A stretch of 64,000 nt of DNA. Origin: TH1177 sp042138015. Lineage in GTDB: Archaea; Thermoproteota; Nitrososphaeria; Nitrososphaerales; Nitrososphaeraceae. Both the position numbers and the translations under genes were made by a program. Numbering within the stretch: position 1 is the first letter of the stretch; each line of letters opens with the position of its first letter. The stretch lies in the NCBI GenBank assembly GCA_042138015.1, contig JBHIVA010000002.1, positions 1 to 64,000 of the forward strand, in the 5' to 3' direction. Under the pieces are notes generated by a model that had not been told where the DNA came from, made no database searches, and worked only from the letters and a program-made list of their open reading frames with translations. Positions 45,351-54,789 of this stretch are shown here, in pieces.

Positions 45351-46639
45351 CATTGGTAAGCAAATTCGTAGATATAATTAATTTTCGTATTACCTATAAA
45401 AAAGCTCCTATTCATTTACTTGAGAAATTTTCTTTCAAGGATGTCTTTACCACATATCAATACCTTTTAGAAAATTTTAATATTAAAGAATGTCTAATTC
45501 TTCAAACATGTAATAGGGTAGAGATTTTTATATTAGCAGACGATCATCTTGACATTGAAAATATTATAAAATTTTGGGCAAATACTTCTGGTTTATCAAT
45601 CGAAAAATTTTCAGAAATTATACTCATAGAAAGAGGCGAAGAAGTAATTAGACATCTTCTAAAATTAGTATCAGGATTAGATTCTTTGGTATTAGGAGAA
45701 GATCAGATTCTAGGACAAGTTAAAAGATCGTATGAATTGTCTAGATCCAACAACTACATAGGAAATGTTTTATCAACAATATTTGAAAAATCACTAAGAG
45801 TAGGAAGTAAAGTGAGATATCTGACTGGGATCAATAAAGGTAGAGTTTCTGTTGGATCAGTAGCAGTTAACTTAGCAGAAGAAACTCTTGAAAAATTACA
45901 AGATAAAAAAATATTATTAATAGGTTCTGGAGAAGGTGCTAGTTTGATTGCAAAGGCATTAAAACAAAGAGGACTCTTTTTCATGAATACTAGCAGAACA
46001 TTCGAAAGAGCTAAATCTTTTGCGGAAGCCATGGGTGGAAATCCGGCAAGGTTTGAAGACGCTCTTCCTATATTAGGAAAAATGGATCTAATTTTTGTAA
46101 GCACAACCGCTCCTTATTATTTATTAACCTATGATCGAATTAAAACAGCAGCGAACTCAAGAACTAGTCCTCTTTTAATTTTTGATTTATCTAATCCACG
46201 TACAGTAGATGAAAATTGCTCATCCATAGCGAATGTTGTTTTATTTAATATGGACCAAATCGGGAACATAGTAAAAAGAAATATCAAATACAGAACAGAA
46301 GAAATTCAATCGGCAGAATCCATTATTGAAGATGAAATAAAAAATATTGTTTCTTTACTAAAAAGAAAGAAAGCTGATCCAGTAGTTATATCTGTGTTTC
46401 GAGATGTAGATAAAATAAGAGAAAGAGAATTAAAGAAGGCTTTATCAATTTTAGGAAAAAACATTAGTACTAACGAAATAAAAATTATCGAACAATTTTC
46501 TCATGCACTGTTAGAAGGAATAATCTCAACTCCTATGAATAATCTACGTGCACAAATTCAAAGTGATAAGAATGATGCCCAAGAAATAATGAGAATAGCC
46601 GCAAAATTATTTAATTACGATAATGAGACCTCAAAATAA
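45347..46639 (+). CDS. hemA: Glutamyl-tRNA reductase HemA
   Basis: Reduces glutamyl-tRNA to glutamate-1-semialdehyde, the entry to tetrapyrroles. ILQTCNRVEIFI with the catalytic Cys (about 52), GLDSLVLGEDQILGQVKRSYE, KGRVSVGSVAVNLAEE, the nucleotide loop ILLIGSGEGASLIA and DLSNPRTVDE are all present, with a C-terminal dimerisation helix. Length 430 aa. Overlaps sirC by four and hemB by 17 bases. Confidence 0.96.
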   Translation: MTLVSKFVDIINFRITYKKAPIHLLEKFSFKDVFTTYQYLLENFNIKECLILQTCNRVEIFILADDHLDIENIIKFWANTSGLSIEKFSEIILIERGEEVIRHLLKLVSGLDSLVLGEDQILGQVKRSYELSRSNNYIGNVLSTIFEKSLRVGSKVRYLTGINKGRVSVGSVAVNLAEETLEKLQDKKILLIGSGEGASLIAKALKQRGLFFMNTSRTFERAKSFAEAMGGNPARFEDALPILGKMDLIFVSTTAPYYLLTYDRIKTAANSRTSPLLIFDLSNPRTVDENCSSIANVVLFNMDQIGNIVKRNIKYRTEEIQSAESIIEDEIKNIVSLLKRKKADPVVISVFRDVDKIRERELKKALSILGKNISTNEIKIIEQFSHALLEGIISTPMNNLRAQIQSDKNDAQEIMRIAAKLFNYDNETSK

Positions 46640-47657
46640 GCCAAAGCACGATATATCATACGGATCTGGATTTCCTAATGTACGTCTTCGTAGATTAAGA
46701 AAAAATCTAGCTGTACGTGATCTTTTACAAGAAACTCGACTTTTTACATCGGACTTTATATGTCCTATTTTTGTGGAAGATGGGATAAAAGTGGCAAAAG
46801 ATATAGAAACAATGAAAGAGATAAAAAGATTACCATTATCGGAGATCGTAAATGAAATTGAGTTCCTTCTAAAGCTGGGTTTGAAGTCGATAATCCTATT
46901 CGGAATTACTTCTCAAAAAGATGAATTTGCTTCTTCCGCTCATAGTCGAAAAGGAATTGTTCAACAAGCTATTAGGCTTATTCGTAGCAATTTTGGTGAA
47001 AAAATAGTAATTATAACTGATGTCTGTATGTGTCAATATACTACATCTGGACATTGTGGAATTGTTAAAAATAAAATTATCAAAAATGATGAAAGTAATC
47101 TTATATTGTCCAAAATAGCCGAAAGCCATGCATCAGCTGGAGCAGATATCGTATCTCCATCTTCTATGATGGACGGACAAGTATCTTTTATAAGAAACAG
47201 ACTTGAAGAAAAAGGATATTCAGATACCCTAATACTGTCCTACTCTGCGAAGTTAGCTTCTCCACTGTATAGTCCATTTAGGGATTTAGCTGATTCTACT
47301 CCAAGGTTTGGAGACAGAAAGACCTATCAAATGCCATTTACTAACCTAAATGAAGCCATAAGGGAAATTGAACTTGATGTTAATGAAGGAGCAGACATAA
47401 TTATGATAAAACCAGCTATACCTTATTTGGATTTAATCAGTAAGACACGACATTTATTTAAACTGCCACTATGTGCGTATAGTGTTTCAGGAGAATATGC
47501 TTTAATTAAAGCTGCGTCTGAACAAGGCTGGATAAATGAAATAGAAGTCATGACCGAATTTCTCACTTCGATTAAAAGAGCAGGAGCAGATATGATTATC
47601 ACTTATTACGCTAAAAAAATGGCAAGTGTACTTAAAAATGAGTTATTTTATAAGTAG
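46623..47657 (+). CDS. hemB: Delta-aminolevulinic acid dehydratase HemB
   Basis: Joins two 5-aminolevulinate molecules to porphobilinogen. Zinc motif DVCMCQYTTSGHCGI (Cys-x-Cys-x7-Cys), first active Lys in ILSYSAKLASPLYSPFRD, second in IIMIKPAIPYLDLI. The wording SPSSMMDGQVSFIR and KTYQMPF is typical. Length 344 aa. The ATG sits inside the end of hemA in another frame, a 17-base overlap. Confidence 0.96.
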   Translation: MRPQNKPKHDISYGSGFPNVRLRRLRKNLAVRDLLQETRLFTSDFICPIFVEDGIKVAKDIETMKEIKRLPLSEIVNEIEFLLKLGLKSIILFGITSQKDEFASSAHSRKGIVQQAIRLIRSNFGEKIVIITDVCMCQYTTSGHCGIVKNKIIKNDESNLILSKIAESHASAGADIVSPSSMMDGQVSFIRNRLEEKGYSDTLILSYSAKLASPLYSPFRDLADSTPRFGDRKTYQMPFTNLNEAIREIELDVNEGADIIMIKPAIPYLDLISKTRHLFKLPLCAYSVSGEYALIKAASEQGWINEIEVMTEFLTSIKRAGADMIITYYAKKMASVLKNELFYK

Positions 47658-47680
47658 AATTAAATCAAATAAAATATTGA

Positions 47681-48967
47681 TTGAAATTATCTAATTCCAG
47701 CGAACTATTTAATAGGTCAATTAAGGTGATTCCCGGAGGAGTAAACAGTCCAGTAAGATTTTACAAACCCTATCCCTTTTTTGTACATTCAGGTTATGGA
47801 AGTAATATAGTAACCGTAGACCATAAAACTCTTTTAGATTATTGTATGGGTTACGGGTCTCTAATCTTAGGACATTCATTTTCTGAGGTAATAAATGTCG
47901 TCCAGAACATTGTAGACAAAGGTACTATGTTTTGTATACCAACTGAACAAGAAGTATATCTGGCGGAATTGTTGACACAGATTATTCCATGCGCTGAAAA
48001 AGTAAGGATTTTGAACACTGGGTCTGAGGCTACAATGACTGCTATTAGACTTTCACGAGCTTTTACTAAGAAGAAAAAAATAATTAAATTCGAGGGTGGA
48101 TACCATGGAGCCTATGATTATGTCTTGGTCAAAGCAGGCTCAGGTGCAGCATATATTCCTTCGTCAGAAGGTTCATTGGATGAAATATCGCAACAAACCA
48201 TCATAGTAAAGTATAATGATTTAGATGATCTCGAGGATGCTATAGTAAAATATGATGGTAATATTAGCTGTTTAATAATAGAACCAATTTTAGGTAACTA
48301 TGGTTTAATTTTACCTGAAAAAGATTATCTGAATCGTATTAGACAAATAACTAAGGAACATAACATCGTTTTAATTTTTGATGAGGTAATAACTGGATTT
48401 AGGTTGTCGTTAGGGGGGGGAAGTGAATTCTTTGGTATCAGGCCAGATCTAGCTACTTTTTCTAAAGCACTAGGAAATGGATTTCCTATTGCTGCGATCT
48501 GCGGGAAGGCAGAAATAATGAATTTATTGTCTCCACTGGGTAGGGTTTATCAGGCTAGTACCTATGCTGGAAATCCCATTTCTGTTTCAGCTGCAATTAC
48601 TACAATAGAAATTCTTAAGAACAAGAAGAATTTAATTTATCCAAAATTGGGTAGATTATGTGATACACTCGTGAGAGGAATAATAGATAACGTCACTAAA
48701 TTTAACCAATTCCTTACTATAAATTCCATAGGTTCATTATTTCAACTATTCTTTACTAACGAAAGAATAAATTCTCCAGTAGATGTAAGAAAATCCGACC
48801 TAAGATTATTTGAACAACTTTTCTATAAACTCCTCAATTATGATATTTTTATACCACCATCTCAATTCGAATCTTGCTTTATCTCTTATTCTCATACTGA
48901 GGAAAATATTGAAAAAACTATTGAGATCTATTCTGATTCATTATTGAATATTATGAAGGAAAAATGA
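47681..48967 (+). CDS. hemL: Glutamate-1-semialdehyde 2,1-aminomutase HemL
   Basis: PLP enzyme making 5-aminolevulinate from glutamate-1-semialdehyde. GGVNSPVRFYKPYPFF (about 20-35), NTGSEATMTAIRLSRA, FEGGYHGAYDYVL, LIFDEVITGFR and the cofactor Lys in TFSKALGNGFPIAA are visible. 428 aa, TTG start at 47681. The next gene, hemC, overlaps by ATGA. Confidence 0.96.
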   Translation: MKLSNSSELFNRSIKVIPGGVNSPVRFYKPYPFFVHSGYGSNIVTVDHKTLLDYCMGYGSLILGHSFSEVINVVQNIVDKGTMFCIPTEQEVYLAELLTQIIPCAEKVRILNTGSEATMTAIRLSRAFTKKKKIIKFEGGYHGAYDYVLVKAGSGAAYIPSSEGSLDEISQQTIIVKYNDLDDLEDAIVKYDGNISCLIIEPILGNYGLILPEKDYLNRIRQITKEHNIVLIFDEVITGFRLSLGGGSEFFGIRPDLATFSKALGNGFPIAAICGKAEIMNLLSPLGRVYQASTYAGNPISVSAAITTIEILKNKKNLIYPKLGRLCDTLVRGIIDNVTKFNQFLTINSIGSLFQLFFTNERINSPVDVRKSDLRLFEQLFYKLLNYDIFIPPSQFESCFISYSHTEENIEKTIEIYSDSLLNIMKEK

Positions 48968-49920
48968 AGCTAATAAAGGTAGGGACACGAGGCAGTAGAT
49001 TGGCTATTGCTCAGACACAAATAGTGTTAAATAAATTATCTAAATTTTATCCAGATCTTAAATATGAAATTATAAAAATTGTCACCAGTGGTGATCTAGA
49101 TAAACAAAAACCATTATTTTCAATGGACCGCAAAGGGATATTTGAAAAGGAGCTCAATGAATCCGTTCTAAACGATGAAGTCGATTTGGCAATCCATAGT
49201 GTCAAAGATGTGCCTATAAATATTCATAAAAACTTAATCATTTCAACTATTCCTAAAAGAGATTCAATAAGAGATGTACTAATAAGTAAAAAAAAAATTA
49301 AATTGATGGACCTTCCTGAAGGATCAGTTGTAGGAACGAGTAGTCTTCGCAGAGCAATTCAATTAGCTATTCTTCGGAAGGACTTAAAAGTGAAACCAAT
49401 TCGTGGAAACGTTGACACAAGGATAGCAAAAATTTTAAAAGGAGATTATGACGCGGTTATCCTTGCAGAAGCAGGATTGAAAAGATTGGCTAAAACAAAT
49501 ATTATTAGCGAAGTGCTTGATTTAAAAGAATTTTTACCAGCTCCAGGACAAGGGGCCATAGGAATTGTATGCAAGAGAAATAATAAAAAATTAATTAATT
49601 TGCTGAACGTGCTTGAACATGAACCATCTAGGAAGGCGATAGAAGTTGAGAGGATATTTATCTCAAAAATAGGTGGAGGGTGCAGATTTCCAATAGGAGC
49701 GTATGCAGTTTCTTCAAAGGTAAATAATAACATACAATTTTTTTCTAAAATATTTTCTGCAGATGGATCTAATCAACTATTTTATAATTTCAATGGTAAA
49801 TATACTTCACCAAAAAGACTTGGTAATAGTGCCGCAAAATACTTTATAAAAATGGGGGCACTTAAATTAGCACAAGGATGGGATGAAGCAGTAAGTGAGT
49901 GGAACAAAAAAGTTAGCTAA
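48964..49920 (+). CDS. hemC: Porphobilinogen deaminase HemC
   Basis: Polymerises four porphobilinogens to hydroxymethylbilane. KVGTRGSRLAIAQTQIV (residues 5-21), IHSVKDVPI, VGTSSLRRAIQL, IRGNVDTR, LPAPGQGAIGI, and the dipyrromethane-carrying Cys in IGGGCRFPIGAYA. Length 318 aa. Overlaps hemL (4 bases) and cobA (26 bases). Confidence 0.96.
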   Translation: MKLIKVGTRGSRLAIAQTQIVLNKLSKFYPDLKYEIIKIVTSGDLDKQKPLFSMDRKGIFEKELNESVLNDEVDLAIHSVKDVPINIHKNLIISTIPKRDSIRDVLISKKKIKLMDLPEGSVVGTSSLRRAIQLAILRKDLKVKPIRGNVDTRIAKILKGDYDAVILAEAGLKRLAKTNIISEVLDLKEFLPAPGQGAIGIVCKRNNKKLINLLNVLEHEPSRKAIEVERIFISKIGGGCRFPIGAYAVSSKVNNNIQFFSKIFSADGSNQLFYNFNGKYTSPKRLGNSAAKYFIKMGALKLAQGWDEAVSEWNKKVS

Positions 49921-50656
49921 CGGAACAGTATATATCTGTGGAGCAGGACCGGGAGATCCAAAATTGATAACCTTGCGTTGCAAAGAATTAATAGAAAAAT
50001 GTGATGTTATATTATATGATAGATTAGTGAGCGATGGTATTCTAAATATAATACCTGAAGAGAAAATTAAAGTCTATGTTGGACGCGCTTCTGGAGATCC
50101 TACGACTAATCAAGTAAATACTAATCAAATAATGTTACAGTATGCCCTTGAAGGTAAACAAGTTCTAAGGTTAAAAGGTGGAGATCCTTTTATCTTTGGT
50201 CGTGGGGGCGAAGAGGCAGAATTCCTATATGAAAATCATATTTCTTTTGAAATTATTCCAGGAATTACTTCTGCGATAGGATCAGCAATTTACGCTGGAA
50301 TTCCACTTACACATAGAAAATTTTCTTCGTCAGTAGCCATAGTAACAGGACATGAAGATCCACTCAAAGAAGAAAAAAGTGTTAAATGGGAAAAATTGGC
50401 TACTGCTGTTGATACTATAGTAATATTAATGGGAATAGAGAATCTTTCAAAAATAATTAATACGTTGATAATTAATGGATTGAATCAGGATACAAATATC
50501 GCTATCATAGAAAGAGGAACACTTGAAAACCAAAAAATGATTGTGGGAAAATTATCAAACATAATACAAAAAATTAAACATTCTTCTATAAAACCTCCAG
50601 CAGTTATATTAATTGGAGAAGTGGTTTCTTTATCAGAGAAGTTAAACTGGACATGA
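49895..50656 (+). CDS. cobA: Uroporphyrinogen-III C-methyltransferase (SUMT)
   Basis: Methylates uroporphyrinogen III twice to precorrin-2, the substrate of SirC. VYICGAGPGDPKLITLRC (about 12-29), CDVILYDRLVSDGIL, LRLKGGDPFIFGRGGEEAEFL and PGITSAIGSAIYAGIPLTHR are classic SUMT motifs. 253 aa. The GTG start at 49895 gives a short leader MSGTKKLANG; the 26-base overlap with hemC is unusually long. Confidence 0.95.
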   Translation: MSGTKKLANGTVYICGAGPGDPKLITLRCKELIEKCDVILYDRLVSDGILNIIPEEKIKVYVGRASGDPTTNQVNTNQIMLQYALEGKQVLRLKGGDPFIFGRGGEEAEFLYENHISFEIIPGITSAIGSAIYAGIPLTHRKFSSSVAIVTGHEDPLKEEKSVKWEKLATAVDTIVILMGIENLSKIINTLIINGLNQDTNIAIIERGTLENQKMIVGKLSNIIQKIKHSSIKPPAVILIGEVVSLSEKLNWT

Positions 50657-50662
50657 AAATGT

Positions 50663-51460
50663 ATGAAATTCGGATATTATAAAGTTATTGGAATAACTCA
50701 TTCTGGTAATTTATTTAGGGATTTTTCAAGCCTATTAATAAAAGACATGTATAAGCTGATAAGGCTTAAGACTACTGAAATAGTTCCTGTTGATCATAAC
50801 TTAATTAATGATATTTTAAAACTATCCTTTGACAAGAATGATTATTTTATCTTTTTGAGTATTAACGCAGTAAATATTTTTATAGAATTTGCTAAGAAAA
50901 CTTCTAGATTCAATGATATTTTGGATCTTCTTAATAATAAGGTAAAGGTAATAGCGATTGGTCTCTCAACCAGCAATACTCTAAAAAAAAATGGTGTAAG
51001 TGTAAGATACGTACCAGAAAAATTTTCATCTGAAGAGATATTAAAAATATTTCCAAGACTAACTCAAAAGACATCAAAAATTATTATTCCAAGGAGTTCA
51101 CTAGCTGATAATTATCTTAATGAAAATTTATCTGAATTAGGTTACAAAGTTCATGAGTTTTACTTGTATAATGTAAAAAATGCGTGTATTGATAGCCACT
51201 GGATTGAATTTTTAAAGTTATTGAAATGCGACTATATTGATTTTCTGGTATTTACTAGTCCCTCAAATGTTAGATCTTTCTTTGAAATAATAGAGAGGAT
51301 ATCTCCTGATTTGATAAAAAATCTTTCCAATATTGATATGGTTATTTCTATAGGTCCTAAAACAAGCAAGGAGTTACAAAGACACGCTCTTTGTTTTGTT
51401 GAAGCCGATGTTCACTCTTTACAAGGAATAGTTAATTTAATAAGCTCAAAATCTATTTAA
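50663..51460 (+). CDS. hemD: Uroporphyrinogen-III synthase HemD
   Basis: Closes hydroxymethylbilane into uroporphyrinogen III. Sequence conservation in this family is weak; the 265-aa length, two-domain pattern (IFLSINAVNIFIEFAKK in one half, FLVFTSPSNVRSFFEII in the other), VIAIGLSTSNTLKKNG, and the terminal region VISIGPKTSKELQRH fit HemD. The position right after cobA completes the pathway. ATG start. Confidence 0.9.
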   Translation: MKFGYYKVIGITHSGNLFRDFSSLLIKDMYKLIRLKTTEIVPVDHNLINDILKLSFDKNDYFIFLSINAVNIFIEFAKKTSRFNDILDLLNNKVKVIAIGLSTSNTLKKNGVSVRYVPEKFSSEEILKIFPRLTQKTSKIIIPRSSLADNYLNENLSELGYKVHEFYLYNVKNACIDSHWIEFLKLLKCDYIDFLVFTSPSNVRSFFEIIERISPDLIKNLSNIDMVISIGPKTSKELQRHALCFVEADVHSLQGIVNLISSKSI

Positions 51461-51513
51461 GCATATTTATTTATAATTCTTCAAACATTCCTTCTATTTT
51501 TGTAGATGCAAAA

Positions 51514-51523
51514 TTTATATAAA
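51514..51523 (+). promoter_or_regulatory. TATA box of sufB
   Basis: TTTATATAAA with its centre about 27 bases before the ATG at 51546, matching the spacing for a leaderless archaeal transcript. Confidence 0.6.
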
Positions 51524-51545
51524 GCATAACGCCGTTATTAATATT

Positions 51546-52946
51546 ATGACTATTGAAGAACTGAATATGGATTACAGTAGATACGATTTTAAGGACTCTA
51601 CAGATTTATACGTCTATTTAAGTAAAAAAGGTCTTACACGTGGTACAGTAGAAGAAATAAGTAAAATAAAAAATGAACCACAATGGATGTTAGATTTTAG
51701 ATTACGATCATATGATATTTTCATGAAGAAACCAATGCCAGCATGGGGAGGAGACCTTTCAACAATAGATTTTCAAAATATTTACTATTACGCGAAAGCA
51801 TCAGAAAAACAAAGTAAAAGCTGGGATGATGTTCCAGAGACTGTTAAAAATACTTTCGATAAGCTAGGTATTCCTGAAGCTGAAAAGAAATTTCTGGCTG
51901 GTGTTGGTGCACAATATGAGTCAGAAGTAGTATATCATAACTTACATGAAGATTTGGCCAAACAAGGAGTTATTTTTTTAGATACAGATACTGCGGTTAA
52001 GGAACATCCAGATATCCTTAGGAAATATTTTGGTAAGGTAATTCCTCCTGAAGATAATAAATTTGCTGCATTAAATAGTGCAGTTTGGTCAGGTGGATCA
52101 TTCATTTATGTTCCGCCCAATGTGAAAATCGATTTACCTCTGCAAGCATATTTTAGAATTAATGCGGAAAATATAGGTCAGTTCGAACGTACCTTAATAA
52201 TAGCTGACGAAGGGTCTGAAGTCCACTATATAGAAGGATGTACTGCTCCTGTTTATACTACTGAATCACTGCATTCAGCAGTTGTGGAATTAATTGCTAA
52301 AAAAGATGCTAAAATAAGGTACACCACTATACAAAATTGGAGCAAGGATGTGTATAATCTGGTAACAAAAAGAGCATATGCTTATGAAAATGCAAAAGTT
52401 GAGTGGATTGATGGAAATCTTGGAAGTAAATTAACGATGAAGTATCCTGGAGTTTATATGTTGGGTAGAAATGCCCATGCTGAAGTAGTATCAATTGCTT
52501 TTGCTGGTCCTGATCAACATCAAGATGCAGGAGCAAAGGCTGTACATCTTGCAGCTGATACTACATCAAGAATCACAAGTAAGTCAGTAAGTAAACAATC
52601 GGGAAGAACAACGTACAGAGGACTGTTGCATGTAGCAAAAGGTGCGACAGGGGTAAAATCTAACGTAAGATGTGATGCTCTTTTGCTAGATGAAAATTCT
52701 AGGACAGATACCTACCCATATGTAGAAGTAAATGAAGATGATGCCACTATATCTCATGAAGCTACTGTTGGAAAAATTGGTGAAGACCAAATATTTTATT
52801 TAATGAGTAGAGGATTTTCTGAATCAGATGCATTATCCCTTATAGTTGGGGGCTTCATGGAACCATTTACAAAAGAATTACCTATGGAGTACGCAGTCGA
52901 GCTTAATAGATTAGTTAAATTAGAAATGGAAGGATCTGTTGGTTAA
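51546..52946 (+). CDS. sufB: Iron-sulfur cluster assembly scaffold SufB
   Basis: 466-aa scaffold for Fe-S assembly. EPQWMLDFRLRSYDIF (about 40-55), the beta-helix with VPPNVKIDLPLQAYFRINAE, EGSEVHYIEGCTAPVY with a candidate cluster Cys, and DENSRTDTYPYVEVNEDDAT followed by HEATVGKIGEDQIFYLMSRG are typical. It normally works as a SufBC2D complex; SufC is not adjacent. A leaderless promoter precedes it. Confidence 0.96.
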   Translation: MTIEELNMDYSRYDFKDSTDLYVYLSKKGLTRGTVEEISKIKNEPQWMLDFRLRSYDIFMKKPMPAWGGDLSTIDFQNIYYYAKASEKQSKSWDDVPETVKNTFDKLGIPEAEKKFLAGVGAQYESEVVYHNLHEDLAKQGVIFLDTDTAVKEHPDILRKYFGKVIPPEDNKFAALNSAVWSGGSFIYVPPNVKIDLPLQAYFRINAENIGQFERTLIIADEGSEVHYIEGCTAPVYTTESLHSAVVELIAKKDAKIRYTTIQNWSKDVYNLVTKRAYAYENAKVEWIDGNLGSKLTMKYPGVYMLGRNAHAEVVSIAFAGPDQHQDAGAKAVHLAADTTSRITSKSVSKQSGRTTYRGLLHVAKGATGVKSNVRCDALLLDENSRTDTYPYVEVNEDDATISHEATVGKIGEDQIFYLMSRGFSESDALSLIVGGFMEPFTKELPMEYAVELNRLVKLEMEGSVG

Positions 52947-52978
52947 ATAACTAATATTTTTTTTAGTAGGTAATTATA

Positions 52979-54388
52979 ATGTATAAATTATCGGCTATCG
53001 AGAAAGATTTTGATAATATAATTACAGATATAGGAGAACCAAAATGGATGCGGGAAATTCGCAAAGAAGCATTTCAGTCGTATAGTAAACTTCCGTTTGA
53101 AGTTTCTCAGTTATATAGAAAATATTCTAATGCAAATTATTTAATTCCAGAAAAAGTTTTTATTGATGAAAAAAACGTAGACAGGGGAACTGAGGAGTTT
53201 AATGAAAGACTAGAGGATTTAAATTCAGGACCTAGCATTCTGTGCAAAAACTCTAAAGTTATCAAGACATTTTTACCTGAAGAATTAAGGAAACAAGGTG
53301 TTATTATATCTGATATCTTGGAAGCCATAAATAACTTCCCTGATCTCATTTACAATTTTATGATAAAAAATAAACTTGATTGTAATGAAGATAGATATCT
53401 TGCTTTATCCTTAGCTGCCTTTCAAAATGGTTTTTTTGTATATGTACCCCGTGAAGTAGTTATTGAAGATCCCCTAAAAATAGTCAACCATCTTTCAAAA
53501 AATGGATCTTCTTCTATCACTAGAAATATAGTAATAAGTGAGCCATATTCAAAGTGTACTATAGTTCAGGAATTATATTCACCAAATATACAAAATCAAG
53601 ATATTCAACAAAGTTACTTTGAATTATTTGATACATATGTCATGGATAATTCTCAATTGGAAATAATTACACTGCAATCATTGGGTTATGATGCAGTAAA
53701 CTTTTCAAATAGAAAGGCATTTGTACAAAATGACGCTAGAATGTTTTGGTCTCTAGGATTATTTGGAACAAAACTCTCCAGATATAAAATAGATAGTGTC
53801 ATGAAAGGACAAGGCTCCTCAGTGGAGGATATGGAAATAATATTTGGAATAGACAATCAATCATTTGACATTACATCTAATTTGATACATTCAGCTCCGA
53901 ATACAAAGGGTAAGGTTATTGTAAAATCTGTAATGAAAGATAAATCTCAATCATTATTTAAAGGTATGATAAAGATAAATAAGGATGCGAAATCCGCCGA
54001 ATCTTATCTAGCTGGACATGCTATATTACTAGATAAAGGAGCGAAATCAGATGCAATCCCAGGACTCGAAATAGAATCCAACGAAGTTAAAGCAACTCAT
54101 TCTGCATCCGTCTCACAGATTGATGAAAAACAAATCTTCTATTTAATGAGTCGTGGGTTATCTAGAGAATTGGCTAAAAGGGAGATCGTTGGAGGATTTT
54201 TAGAGCCTATTTCAAGAAGAATGGATCCGATAATTCGCGCATGGATAAGTTACCTCATTGACAATAAATGGTCAGGAAAACCGCTAATATTAAGAACAGA
54301 TGAAGCTCTGGAACAAATTCTCGAAGTAGAAAAAACTAGATATCGAGAAATAGAAGACATGTTTGAAAAACATTATAAATATCGATAA
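52979..54388 (+). CDS. sufD: SufD, paralogue of SufB
   Basis: 469-aa beta-helix partner of SufB. GEPKWMREIRKEAFQSY (about 18-34), VYVPREVVIEDPLKIVNHL, NVVISEPYSKCTIVQE-like NIVISEPYSKCTIVQELY, and the C-terminal EVKATHSASVSQIDEKQIFYLMSRGL with the conserved His are seen. It lies 32 bases after sufB and carries no cluster Cys motif as in SufB. With SufB it should bind SufC from elsewhere in the genome. Confidence 0.93.
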   Translation: MYKLSAIEKDFDNIITDIGEPKWMREIRKEAFQSYSKLPFEVSQLYRKYSNANYLIPEKVFIDEKNVDRGTEEFNERLEDLNSGPSILCKNSKVIKTFLPEELRKQGVIISDILEAINNFPDLIYNFMIKNKLDCNEDRYLALSLAAFQNGFFVYVPREVVIEDPLKIVNHLSKNGSSSITRNIVISEPYSKCTIVQELYSPNIQNQDIQQSYFELFDTYVMDNSQLEIITLQSLGYDAVNFSNRKAFVQNDARMFWSLGLFGTKLSRYKIDSVMKGQGSSVEDMEIIFGIDNQSFDITSNLIHSAPNTKGKVIVKSVMKDKSQSLFKGMIKINKDAKSAESYLAGHAILLDKGAKSDAIPGLEIESNEVKATHSASVSQIDEKQIFYLMSRGLSRELAKREIVGGFLEPISRRMDPIIRAWISYLIDNKWSGKPLILRTDEALEQILEVEKTRYREIEDMFEKHYKYR

Positions 54389-54426
54389 GAATTCAATACT
54401 TTAAAGGATAAATAGGTAAATGTAAT

Positions 54427-54738
54427 ATGTCGTGGGTTAACGTTTGTAATATCGAATCATTAAAACCTGGAGAATTATTCGAATTCGATTATGAAGAAAA
54501 AAAAATATTATTAGTAAAGTTGGGAGACAAGATTTATGCAAGCGATCGAATTTGTACGCATGCTTATGCAGATCTTGCTAACGGTATATTAAACGAAAAA
54601 GAAAAAACTGTAACATGTCCTCTTCATATGTCTGTTTTTAATCTCGAAGACGGGGTTCCTCAAAACCTTCCAGCTGAAGAACCATTAAGAATCTACAATA
54701 CTAAAATTCAGGATAGAAGTATATTCATATTAATTTGA
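54427..54738 (+). CDS. Rieske-type [2Fe-2S] ferredoxin
   Basis: 103 aa of small Rieske ferredoxins. The first ligand pair is CTHAYADL (Cys-x-His, about 41-48), the second CPLHMSVF (Cys-x2-His), 20 residues on. A Rieske gene behind sufD is common in archaea and bacteria and may serve as electron donor to Suf or an oxygenase. ATG start, 38 bases after sufD. Confidence 0.92.
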   Translation: MSWVNVCNIESLKPGELFEFDYEEKKILLVKLGDKIYASDRICTHAYADLANGILNEKEKTVTCPLHMSVFNLEDGVPQNLPAEEPLRIYNTKIQDRSIFILI

Positions 54739-54789
54739 TTATTTATTTTATAATAAATAATTAATTTATAAATTAAGGTATGTATTTTA

